A stretch of DNA of 21,366 bases. It comes from a virus. Below, in pieces: positions 13,555-20,801 of the stretch. The stretch is taken from positions 1-21,366 of IMG/VR virus record IMGVR_UViG_3300017992_000015; one strand, given 5' to 3'. The notes beneath the pieces are model-generated. The model did not search any database and had not been told where the DNA came from. It was given only the letters and a program-made list of their open reading frames with translations. How positions within the stretch are numbered: the stretch's first letter is position 1; every line of letters starts with the position of its first letter. The translations under genes and the position numbers were made by a program.

Positions 13555-14338
13555 CTTCGCACTCCTTTGTGGTTCTGTGCGTCGCCGCCGGGCACTGGTC
13601 GTACCCAACGTGGCACTTGTAACAGTGTCTCTCGTAGCCTCGTGGACATTCCCAGCCGTGTCGGAATCGTTTGCGGATGATCCCCCGATTCCAGTTCCGT
13701 AGAGTCTGCGTACAAGACACCTCTCGAAAACCCGGGCGTCCCTGTTGGCAGTAAGCTGGGTCGATGAGCGCCCAGAGTCGGAGACCAACAAGCTCGGAGG
13801 GATGCCCAAACGGATAATCATGTCGGTAAGAAGTATATCCCGCACCTCTTGCAATGAGATTGCTAAATCCCCTTGTCCAGAAGGTTATGATTCGCATGGG
13901 GCACGCCGATCCGGCCAGGATGCGCATGGCAAACAGACCGCCGGGCTTGCCCCACTTGTTCTGCGAGAATTCCCAGCCGGTGACCTGCACCGGCATCCAC
14001 TCTCGCTCTGACTGTACGTGCCACGGGGGCACAGCAACACCGCGCCGCAGGCTGTCGGTGTTCCCGGCCAGTCGCCAAAACAGCGTACGCAGCCTTGCCT
14101 CGGTGAGGTACTCCCCAGCGAGACAGGTACAGCTGTCGTACACCGCTTGGCGTTTGGCTCGAGGTATCGCTTCGGTGAGTTGGTCGACGAATTGGTCGAA
14201 GTGCTCTCCGATGGCAGTAAAACCAAACCACTCGGTCATCGAGTCCGTGCACAGCTTGTCGCGCAGTTGGATGATGCGCCCCAGGTTGTACCGCGGAATG
14301 GCAATCTTGACATCAGAGGTGCGGGTCGACTGAGTCAT
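13505..14338 (-). CDS. 277-residue protein with a C-terminal cysteine cluster
   Basis: ATG 14338 is preceded by GGGGAGGAGGAAG, a very strong SD. The N-terminal half is helical (RIIQLRDKLC, EHFDQFVDQLTEAIPRAKR). The middle is rich in Trp and aromatic residues (WHVQSEREWMPVQVTGWEFS, TFWTRGFSNLIARGAGYTSY). Near the end is C231-x7-C239-x2-C242-x6-C249 with H254 close by, plus C197 and C209 upstream, in a basic setting (RNWNRGIIRKRFRHGW). This could bind zinc or an iron-sulphur cluster and perhaps nucleic acid. No known family was recognised. The gene overlaps the previous one by 26 bases. Confidence 0.75.
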   Translation of the reverse strand: MTQSTRTSDVKIAIPRYNLGRIIQLRDKLCTDSMTEWFGFTAIGEHFDQFVDQLTEAIPRAKRQAVYDSCTCLAGEYLTEARLRTLFWRLAGNTDSLRRGVAVPPWHVQSEREWMPVQVTGWEFSQNKWGKPGGLFAMRILAGSACPMRIITFWTRGFSNLIARGAGYTSYRHDYPFGHPSELVGLRLWALIDPAYCQQGRPGFREVSCTQTLRNWNRGIIRKRFRHGWECPRGYERHCYKCHVGYDQCPAATHRTTKECEDAPESQTNTEAGEAHT

Positions 14339-14864
14339 CTTCCTCCTCCCCTAAGTGTACGGGTTCTGGGTGCCGTGCAACCATGTCGGTACAATCCGAC
14401 ACGTCGGGCAGCCCTGATACCTCCGCTTCGTCCGCCCAGTGGTCAACCACGACCTCCACGTACTTACCGTCTTTGGATTCGTAGTAGAGGACTCGATCGA
14501 CCTGTTCGTAGGCAAGGATCAGCTCGAAGCCAGGCGTTTTCACCGGCTCCAGCTGTCGGACTTGGTCCGCAATCTCACAGACTACCTCCGGATCGCCTCC
14601 GGAGTTGATGTAGTCCAGCATGGCCGCGAGAAGCAGCGAATCGCGTGTTAGCGACGTGCGCTCCTCGGGCGTATTTCCAAACACGAGCATCGCAGGATAC
14701 TCAGCGATTGATTGGCCACGATCCAGCCGCCTGACATGGGCGAAGTTCGTCCCCAGGCGCGCACCGGCCGGTGCCCATTCGACGTGCATGCGATAACCGT
14801 CGAATGGTAGCCGGTACATTGGATCAATCAATTCGGAGGCGTTGATGTCGCCATCATCCGCCAC
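14313..14864 (-). CDS. 183-residue acidic protein, unknown function
   Basis: The best start is GTG at 14864: GGAGG lies nine bases upstream and it overlaps the previous stop by 11 bases. An ATG at 14909 is in frame but has no SD. The protein has a beta-like start (MYRLPFDGYRMHVEWAPAGA), a helical middle (SLTRDSLLLAAMLDYINSGG), an alternating FELILAYEQVDRVLYYESKD stretch and a very acidic tail (GEEEDDSVDPHL). No motif suggests an enzyme. Confidence 0.65.
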   Translation of the reverse strand: MADDGDINASELIDPMYRLPFDGYRMHVEWAPAGARLGTNFAHVRRLDRGQSIAEYPAMLVFGNTPEERTSLTRDSLLLAAMLDYINSGGDPEVVCEIADQVRQLEPVKTPGFELILAYEQVDRVLYYESKDGKYVEVVVDHWADEAEVSGLPDVSDCTDMVARHPEPVHLGEEEDDSVDPHL

Positions 14865-15357
14865 TGGTCGCTGCCTCCATTGCTTCCACAACGGGCCGTG
14901 TCTCCGCATCCAGCTGGTAGAAACCTTTCATGGCAGCGATGAAGTCAGCGCCGCAGGTTTGCTGCAGTTGGTCGAAGAGTGGCCTGATGGCCGCAAGTAC
15001 GGAAGTCGGCATGGTGTTGAGATCGAGCTTGAGCTCGCCCGGCACCGTGCCGTCCGTTACGGGAAACGTAAACGTGACGAACGGTAACCCGTTGGGCGCT
15101 TGCCCTGGGTTCTTGATCAGCTCGTCGATCCTGGTCACCACGTTCCGAAAGTGTCCGTACGCATCGTTCTGACGCGTCAGCTCGCGTGCGAGCTGTGCGT
15201 ATCCAGACGCATACTCTTGCAAGCTCCGCTGTCGCTGCTGTGGCGGCTCAGCGGGGGTTTGCGGCTGGGGCGCCTCCTGTTGGGGAGGCTGCTCCACCTG
15301 CGCCGGCAGCTGCATGAATTGTTGTGGCGGCTGCGGCGCCATTGGGTTCTCGCTCAT
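14854..15357 (-). CDS. 167-residue protein with Pro/Gln-rich N-terminus
   Basis: The start at ATG 15357 shares a base with the previous stop (TAATG), an arrangement typical of coupled translation. Residues 1-45 are nearly all Pro, Gln and Ala (PQPPQQFMQLPAQVEQPPQQ). The rest looks folded and helical (LQEYASGYAQLARELTRQND, then a beta-like GLPFVTFTFPVTDGTVPGEL, then TSVLAAIRPLFDQLQQTCGA). No family recognised. The disordered head followed by a compact domain recalls scaffold or adaptor proteins, but that is only an analogy. Confidence 0.7.
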   Translation of the reverse strand: MSENPMAPQPPQQFMQLPAQVEQPPQQEAPQPQTPAEPPQQRQRSLQEYASGYAQLARELTRQNDAYGHFRNVVTRIDELIKNPGQAPNGLPFVTFTFPVTDGTVPGELKLDLNTMPTSVLAAIRPLFDQLQQTCGADFIAAMKGFYQLDAETRPVVEAMEAATSGG

Positions 15358-15755
15358 TAGCCTTGGGCCTCTTGAGTCTGCACTGCAAAACCGATCCAGT
15401 AGCGGTACACGCCTTCGGCGTCGAGCCGCTCGATTGGATCACCTAAGATGATATGGGTACGCTCAGCATGCGGCTGCCGCTCAACGTACCTCTGGATCAC
15501 ATCCATTGCCCCGAGCAACATGTGCATAAGATCGAGGCGACTGCGGTACGGGATCAGCGGGATGTTGACCAGCTGTCCCGATTCGACGATCGCCCAATCC
15601 AGCGGATCTTCTGCGCCTGGCTGGTCGAGGTTTAATGGTTCTTTGCGAACTATCCAGGCGTCGCCCTCTCGCAGCCGCAGTGGCCGTTGAGGCTTAACGC
15701 CGGCATCCAGGAATTCCTGGATAGGAAAGATCTCTGCAGTATGCTTTCTACTCAT
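15357..15755 (-). CDS. 132-residue protein, unknown function
   Basis: The chosen start is ATG 15755, where GGAGG sits five bases upstream and the ATG overlaps the stop of the glycosyltransferase gene (ATGA). The frame is open for 13 more codons upstream, but without an SD. The protein has LRLREGDAWIVRKEPLNLDQ, then VNIPLIPYRSRLDLMHMLLG, then THIILGDPIERLDAEGVYRY. It looks like a compact alpha/beta protein. No family recognised. Coupling suggests it is made together with the glycosyltransferase. Confidence 0.7.
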   Translation of the reverse strand: MSRKHTAEIFPIQEFLDAGVKPQRPLRLREGDAWIVRKEPLNLDQPGAEDPLDWAIVESGQLVNIPLIPYRSRLDLMHMLLGAMDVIQRYVERQPHAERTHIILGDPIERLDAEGVYRYWIGFAVQTQEAQG

Positions 15756-16615
15756 TCTCGCCTCCGGCGGTAACGGCTTCGTGAGAGCTGCCACTCGTCG
15801 TTCGGCGAACGGTGATTAGCTGGCCGCACGTAGTTGGTACCGCAAGGGTCCTGGGAGTGTCCGCGCCGTGGCGCTGTCGAGCATCTGCCGCTTGCATCGC
15901 AGTTGATGCCCAGTCCCTTCGTAAAGTGCTTTATACGATATCCCTGCTGATGACACAACTCCCCGAGTAGCAAATCTCCGCCGTTGTGCTGTAAGTCCTC
16001 TGACGGCCAGTTCCATTGTTGGATAATCGGGGTACGGATTGTCCACCAGCCACCGGTAATGAACCCGGGGCGCCGGGCTATTGGTTTGCCCGCGTACCAC
16101 GGTTGGTCTTCGATGTACTGTCGTTGATTGCCCCGCAGGGCCATCACGTACTTGGCGCCGATCATGTCGGCAGTGTCTGCCGGCGTAAGCGTGCCGTCGG
16201 GCTTTCGCTTACGCGCACCATACTCCATGAAGTCCTGAATGCCCCGGAAGAAACCGTTGGCACAGGTGTTGATGAACGAGTCGTCATCGAACCACATGAT
16301 GTAGGGCGTCTTGATCGGCATCTCGTAGAACATCCGGCGCATCGTCGGATACTTGAAGAAGGGGGAATGCCCTTTCAGACACATCTCCAACGGATCGCGG
16401 CACGCGCCACGCAGCTTAGCCGTCTGCCATTTAGCGACGTGGCTCAGTAAGTCCGTCTCCGACTGCACGCCGAGGCCCTGCCAGCCGATACGGAGATTAA
16501 ACCACGGGTACCACTCCGGGTTGCTCAACGAGTCGAGACACCTATTGAGCAACTCCGGATAGTTCCCGTAGAGTAAAACGCACACCGTAAACTGCGGTGT
16601 TATGGGCGTTTTCAC
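15752..16615 (-). CDS. GT-A-fold glycosyltransferase (family 2-like)
   Basis: A 287-residue protein with the main marks of a GT-A glycosyltransferase. The N-terminal strand and helix read FTVCVLLYGNYPELLNRCLD (9-28), like the nucleotide-sugar binding start of GT2 enzymes. IMWFDDDSF (106-114) has the D110-D-D112 metal-binding DxD. FITGGWWTIR (185-194) and HNGGDLLLGELCHQQGYRI (210-228) match the acceptor and acidic catalytic regions. It would move a sugar from a nucleotide sugar to an unknown acceptor: phage DNA, a virion protein or a host glycan. No membrane segment is visible, so it is likely soluble. The start is GTG 16615 with GGAG eight bases upstream, overlapping the previous stop as GTGA. 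The last 40 residues are basic and probably disordered. Confidence 0.75.
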   Translation of the reverse strand: MKTPITPQFTVCVLLYGNYPELLNRCLDSLSNPEWYPWFNLRIGWQGLGVQSETDLLSHVAKWQTAKLRGACRDPLEMCLKGHSPFFKYPTMRRMFYEMPIKTPYIMWFDDDSFINTCANGFFRGIQDFMEYGARKRKPDGTLTPADTADMIGAKYVMALRGNQRQYIEDQPWYAGKPIARRPGFITGGWWTIRTPIIQQWNWPSEDLQHNGGDLLLGELCHQQGYRIKHFTKGLGINCDASGRCSTAPRRGHSQDPCGTNYVRPANHRSPNDEWQLSRSRYRRRRE

Positions 16616-17739
16616 TTGCTTACTCCCACTCGCCCCTTGCGGCGAGCTGCAGCGCGAGCTTCACGTTTCTTTTTCTTTTCCCGCTCTGCGGCAGACTTGG
16701 CTCGCCGTTGAGCGTTTCGTTGTTTGCCAAGGTTGACAGTCTCTTCCTCTTCCCAGTCCTCTTCGTCTTGGGCGGAATCTTCCTCAACCTCGTCGTCCTC
16801 TTCCTCCTCCGCGTCTTCCGCTTCGTCTTCAGCGTAGACGTCGTCGTTCGGATCGAAGTCGTCATCGTCGTCCTCCCCCTCGTCGATATCGTCTTCGTAG
16901 TCCTCTTCGGCAGCTTCGGCAGCCGCGGCTTCTTCCTCAGCCTCCGCCTGGGCCTTACGACGGGCCTCGATGTCCTCCTCAACTTGCATGAGCTGCTCTT
17001 CGAGGGAGGCGGCGCACTCCTGCATGGACACGAGCTTCGCACGCGTGTCGGCGACGGCCTGGACGAGCTTGTCGTTCAGCTTGTCGGCCGGGATGCTGGC
17101 CACCTCGCCGCAGATGTCGTAGACGTCGCCCGTCCACGCCTCCTCGAAGTTCTGGACGAACTTGTTGGCCTGCGAACGTACATGGCTGAACATGCCGACC
17201 GGCGATGCCGGGATCTTGGTCTTCACCTTGGCGCCGGAACCGCGTTTCTTGCGGTTGGCCAGCTCCTTGACACGGTCCCAGAGGTCCTTGGCGTTCCAGC
17301 TCTGTTCGAGCGTGGAGGCGGCCAGCTGGTTCCGCAGCTTGTCGTCGCCAATCTGGGCGAGGTACACGAGGTGCGACCAGTTCAACGTGTTCTGCGCTTC
17401 GCCCTTCAGCCGGACGAGCTTGTTGAACTCCTTCTTCGTCTTGAAAGTCTCCACAACAGTCATGGTGTTGCGGAGCTGTTGGTCTGTCTTGTAGCCGAGA
17501 GCCTTGGCCATGCGCAGCAACACGCGCTTGCCGTAGATGTCCTCACGGTCTTTGGCGTCTTCATAGATCTTCTTGACCTTTTGACCGAGCTCCCAATACC
17601 ACCAGATGTCGTCCTTGGCGCGCTTGGTGATATATTCGTTTAACTCCTTGAAGGCCTTCTCTTCGGCCTTCGTGAAGGTGGATTGTGCTTGAAGAGCGGT
17701 GTACTCTTCGACCTTGGCGGGTAGAGTGGTTTTTGCCAT
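16612..17739 (-). CDS. DUF1016-N-like protein with long acidic and basic tails
   Basis: A 375-residue protein. Residues about 40-160 resemble the N-terminal domain of DUF1016/YhcG-type proteins: WWYWELGQKVKKIYE, a YGKRVLLRMAKALGYK segment, an LNWSHLVYLAQIGDD motif (119-133) and SWNAKDLWDRV (147-157). In that family this part precedes a PD-(D/E)XK nuclease domain, which is missing here. Instead there is a helical region (185-265), a long Asp/Glu tract (about 268-334) and a Lys/Arg-rich tail (about 339-372). The head-acid-base layout could suit protein-protein or DNA contacts. The start at ATG 17739 has GGAG 13 bases upstream. It is coupled to the glycosyltransferase gene by the GTGA overlap. 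The domain call is by pattern only. Confidence 0.6.
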   Translation of the reverse strand: MAKTTLPAKVEEYTALQAQSTFTKAEEKAFKELNEYITKRAKDDIWWYWELGQKVKKIYEDAKDREDIYGKRVLLRMAKALGYKTDQQLRNTMTVVETFKTKKEFNKLVRLKGEAQNTLNWSHLVYLAQIGDDKLRNQLAASTLEQSWNAKDLWDRVKELANRKKRGSGAKVKTKIPASPVGMFSHVRSQANKFVQNFEEAWTGDVYDICGEVASIPADKLNDKLVQAVADTRAKLVSMQECAASLEEQLMQVEEDIEARRKAQAEAEEEAAAAEAAEEDYEDDIDEGEDDDDDFDPNDDVYAEDEAEDAEEEEDDEVEEDSAQDEEDWEEEETVNLGKQRNAQRRAKSAAEREKKKKREARAAARRKGRVGVSK

Positions 17740-17754
17740 TACTGAAAATAGCTC

Positions 17755-18855
17755 CTACAGTGGGATGCGCTTGGCGAGGACGTCGTACGCCGCTCGCTCA
17801 AGACTTTCGCGAACTTCGGGATATTGGCCGTCGGCATGCTCCATGATTACCACGAAGAAGTCTTCGACCGTACGCTCTGCCACGCGCCGCATCCGTTCTT
17901 TCAACGGATCGTCACGCACGTCTGTGTAAATGGCTTGGCGTATCATAGCGTCAGCAAGGCCCTTGTCGACATAGTTGGACAACCTGGTTGCCACTCGTCG
18001 CTGCCATGTGCGCTTGATCTTACCCGTGTCGTCGAGGACATCCAGCGTGGTCGCCAGATGCTCGATGTCGTTAACCACATCGACGATACCGTCCCAGTCG
18101 TGCAATACCTTCATCACCATGCGCTGGAGCCGTTTCATGAAGCTCTTTCCCACATGGGTTATGCTGTGTAGCTTGGATATGCATCGGAGGGGTGTATCGT
18201 CGTACTGGAGCAGCAATGAGCTGCGTACGCCGCACTCACCTGCTTCGCTGTTCGTCACGTAGCAGCCACCGTAGAGATCCTGTCCGGCTGGCGTGGTAGC
18301 CAGGGCCTCGGGGGCCAGGAAGGTAACGCTCATGCGGCGGCCGGTCAACGTTCCGCCCCAGAACTCCATCGGCACAGAGTGTGTGGCCAGGAGGTCAGAG
18401 GCGCCGTCGAGCAGCAGGTGATTGGCGAGGTACTGATAGCGGACACCGACGACACCGTCGATGACCTTCGTATTGTGGTTCTGGATCAACAGTCGTCCGC
18501 AGATCCCATCTTTTACACGGAATCGGAGCTGCACGCAGTCATTGAAGATGCGTGCTGCCAACGCTGGCGAGATCACTCCATCGAAGGATCTCGAACCACG
18601 CGTGACACCACCGATATCCATGATCAGCGGCCAAAGTCCCTTGGCCACAAACATGCAGATTTGCTTGAAAGCAAGCGGAGAGAGGCGAAAGCCACTCTCT
18701 ACGAGACAGCCGGCATCGTCCAGGAGCAGGTCTTCCGGATGGTTGATCGGCACCTGGACGGTGTACTGATCGGCTGTGTTCAGCGCTTCGAGGAACCCGT
18801 CGAACTGGTCCGGCGCGTACACCTCGGCTTTTGGTTTGACTAGGAATTTATTCAT
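17755..18855 (-). CDS. 366-residue protein, perhaps DUF932-like
   Basis: ATG 18855 follows the previous stop by ten bases; no clear SD is present, so it may be translated by coupling. The N-terminal half contains SGFRLSPLAFKQICMFVAKG and a distinctive NHNTKVIDGVVGVRYQYLAN segment (about 126-145) that recalls the 'new copies of a motif before a Y-x-x-x-D/N' region of DUF932 phage/plasmid proteins. The C-terminal 150 residues are helical and charged (KSFMKRLQRMVMKVLHDWDG, RQAIYTDVRDDPLKERMRRV). DUF932 members often travel with phage recombination genes, which fits the nearby UvsX-like gene. The match is weak. Confidence 0.65.
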   Translation of the reverse strand: MNKFLVKPKAEVYAPDQFDGFLEALNTADQYTVQVPINHPEDLLLDDAGCLVESGFRLSPLAFKQICMFVAKGLWPLIMDIGGVTRGSRSFDGVISPALAARIFNDCVQLRFRVKDGICGRLLIQNHNTKVIDGVVGVRYQYLANHLLLDGASDLLATHSVPMEFWGGTLTGRRMSVTFLAPEALATTPAGQDLYGGCYVTNSEAGECGVRSSLLLQYDDTPLRCISKLHSITHVGKSFMKRLQRMVMKVLHDWDGIVDVVNDIEHLATTLDVLDDTGKIKRTWQRRVATRLSNYVDKGLADAMIRQAIYTDVRDDPLKERMRRVAERTVEDFFVVIMEHADGQYPEVRESLERAAYDVLAKRIPL

Positions 18856-18865
18856 GGAAACAAAA

Positions 18866-19381
18866 TCAGGCGCACCACTCCTCGGCTGGGCCGAAGCGTT
18901 CCACCAGATTGTCCAGGGTTTCCAGATAGTAACATCTTCCGTTGATGCGCCAGTAGCGCAACGACGTGCCTAGATCGGTATGCATGGAGAAGTCGTGCAG
19001 GACGTACCAGCGGCCGTGGTTCAGCCAGTTGAACACGACGCCCTGGTATGTGCACTCGCCCTTCGGCGTGCCGTCAGTGATGTCCAAGAACTGCATGAAC
19101 ATCGGCGTGCGTAGTGGACGCTGCTCCAAGGTTTTTTCGATGTCCGCCGGTGAGCGGATTTTGATGGCGTGCAAGAGCAGCGGAAAATGTGCATGCTCAT
19201 GCAACGCCTCAAACGTCATTAGATCGCCATCTGAGACGAGGAGCGCGCGCTCGGCAGTGCCGACCTTTGCTCGTTTGACAATTCTGTCCACGGCGCCGTG
19301 CTCATACTGCGCGAGCTTGTTGCCCTCCGCCTCGTGATCTGTTTTGTCCCAAAAGTCCATTGGATTGATGGGATTACTCAT
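18866..19381 (-). CDS. 171-residue protein, unknown function
   Basis: The start is ATG 19381, overlapping the stop of the recombinase gene by eight bases. The open frame extends to 19474, but that part lies antisense-like inside the recombinase gene. SD support is weak (GGTGG about 12 bases upstream). The protein starts with an acidic NPMDFWDKTDHEAEGN and has LLVSDGDLMTFEALHEHAHF, FMQFLDITDGTPKGECTYQG and a Trp/Tyr-rich WLNHGRWYVLHDFSMHTDLG. No family recognised. Position suggests it is made with the recombinase. Confidence 0.7.
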   Translation of the reverse strand: MSNPINPMDFWDKTDHEAEGNKLAQYEHGAVDRIVKRAKVGTAERALLVSDGDLMTFEALHEHAHFPLLLHAIKIRSPADIEKTLEQRPLRTPMFMQFLDITDGTPKGECTYQGVVFNWLNHGRWYVLHDFSMHTDLGTSLRYWRINGRCYYLETLDNLVERFGPAEEWCA

Positions 19382-20729
19382 TGGATGGCCATTCCACCTG
19401 GCTGGGGTAGGCATCGTGGTCGATGATGTTCTGCTGGATCTCTCGCAAACGCTGCTGGTTGAGATCCGAAGCATCGGCTTGCGCGATCACATGCGCCTGA
19501 GCCTCTTGCTGCGCCAGGAAATCGACGCCGGGTCGGAAGAACTGACGGCGCTGAATGCCGGTAACATTGTACAGGTCCTTCAGCACATCAGGCTTCGTCT
19601 CGAGGATCATGCCGAGATCGTGCGGCGGCATCGCCTCCGAAGAGGGGACGCCCAACGCGTTCGACCAGTATAGCTTCCCGCGGCTGCCGCCCGACTTCTC
19701 GTGGATGTCGCAGGCTTCCTTCATCTTGGGCACAAGCCTTTGGGCCTTAGCGGCCGACAGCCCGTTGCCAGTGGCGATGAAGAGGATGGAGGCTTCCCAC
19801 CACTCAAAACGAGAGTGGAGCCTGAACGTATCAGGCGCGTCCTCCTGCAGCCACGTCTTGAACCGCACCTTGATCTTGGAGTCATCAGCTCCATAAGAGT
19901 TCTTCAACATGGAGAAGCGGATGGTAGCCGCCTTGTAGTTGTTGAACTCCTTGATCCCGCCCATCTTCTCCAACTCGAAGATAGCAGAGCACTGGAACTT
20001 CAGCGCCCAACCACCTGGGATGTTGTAGTCGACGGTGCCGTCAGGATTGCGGTTGATCTTCATGTGGTTGACACCCACGAAGGTGAACGGCCACCCGAGA
20101 AGCATCTGCGGATAGGCACGCATGTAGTCGGCCATCTGTCGCGCTTCCACGGGGAAGTGCAGATTGGCATGACCAACCTTCTGGATGTTCTTCAGCGTAT
20201 GCTCACTGGCCTTGCCGGTCAGCGAGTCGACGACAGCGCACCACGGGATGTCCCGCGTACCCGCCTTCTCCATCCGCTTTTGCAAGCCGACGGTATAGCG
20301 AGTCAGCTTGCGCTGCCAGTCTTCAAAGGTTTCGCAGTCCTCGATATCGACTGCTTTCAGGTCCCAGTTCAGGACACTGTTGCGTAACTCAGATGTCGGC
20401 TTCGTCTCAGCCTCACACAACAATCCACGCCCACCGCACAGGCGGTGCCAGCGAACTACTTCCATCGCGAACGTGGATTTGTAGGACGCCTCCGGTCCTA
20501 CTGCTTGATACATACAACTCAACGGCAGGCCTTCGTTCTGAATGAGATACCTCATACTGAACGCAGGCACGGGCAGCACTTGCATCACCGGATTGTGACC
20601 GACAAGCATGCCCTCCTTCTGCAGCTTCGTTTGGACTGTTTCTACCACTGAATCGAACAGTTCGTCGTTCGGGCAGAAGTCCTCAACAGGCAACTCTTCA
20701 GCTGGATTGGGCTTCTTTTTCTTAGCCAT
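19374..20729 (-). CDS. uvsX: UvsX/RecA-like recombinase
   Basis: A 451-residue RecA-fold ATPase. Walker A is G78-P-E-A-S-Y-K84-S-T, with Tyr where RecA has Gly; T4 UvsX has Phe there (GPSKSFKS), so this favours the UvsX branch. The acidic residues E106 and E108 follow in LLCEAETKPTSEL, where RecA has its catalytic Glu. Walker B is CAVVDSLTG (164-172) with D168. FTFVGVNHMKIN (216-226) and PGGWALKFQCSAIFELEK (238-255) match the sensor and DNA-binding loop region. It would load on single-stranded DNA and drive strand exchange. The first 60 residues are Lys-rich then acidic. The SD is AGGA, 11 bases before ATG. It follows the hairpin at 20751-20779, so it may start its own transcript. Confidence 0.8.
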   Translation of the reverse strand: MAKKKKPNPAEELPVEDFCPNDELFDSVVETVQTKLQKEGMLVGHNPVMQVLPVPAFSMRYLIQNEGLPLSCMYQAVGPEASYKSTFAMEVVRWHRLCGGRGLLCEAETKPTSELRNSVLNWDLKAVDIEDCETFEDWQRKLTRYTVGLQKRMEKAGTRDIPWCAVVDSLTGKASEHTLKNIQKVGHANLHFPVEARQMADYMRAYPQMLLGWPFTFVGVNHMKINRNPDGTVDYNIPGGWALKFQCSAIFELEKMGGIKEFNNYKAATIRFSMLKNSYGADDSKIKVRFKTWLQEDAPDTFRLHSRFEWWEASILFIATGNGLSAAKAQRLVPKMKEACDIHEKSGGSRGKLYWSNALGVPSSEAMPPHDLGMILETKPDVLKDLYNVTGIQRRQFFRPGVDFLAQQEAQAHVIAQADASDLNQQRLREIQQNIIDHDAYPSQVEWPSNE

Positions 20730-20750
20730 TGGATATTGGTCCTAAGAAAC

Positions 20751-20779
20751 GCTCCGCCCGGCCACGGACCGGGCGGAGC
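20751..20779 (-). terminator. GC-rich hairpin between two genes
   Basis: GCTCCGCCCGG (20751-20761) and CCGGGCGGAGC (20769-20779) form a perfect 11-pair stem with a seven-base loop. On the minus strand GTTTCTTAGG follows, a poor T-run. It sits 22 bases after the stop of the Pro-rich gene and 22 before the recombinase ATG. Weak terminator or mRNA-stability element. Confidence 0.55.
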
Positions 20780-20801
20780 TGAGGTGCAGAAATAGTAACG
20801 T

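Noticed and set aside
13555-13854. N-terminal extension of the 153-residue gene
   Set aside because: No SD, Ser/Thr/Arg-rich shadow composition, and it lies over the Cys-cluster gene; ATG 13554 has AAAGGAG.
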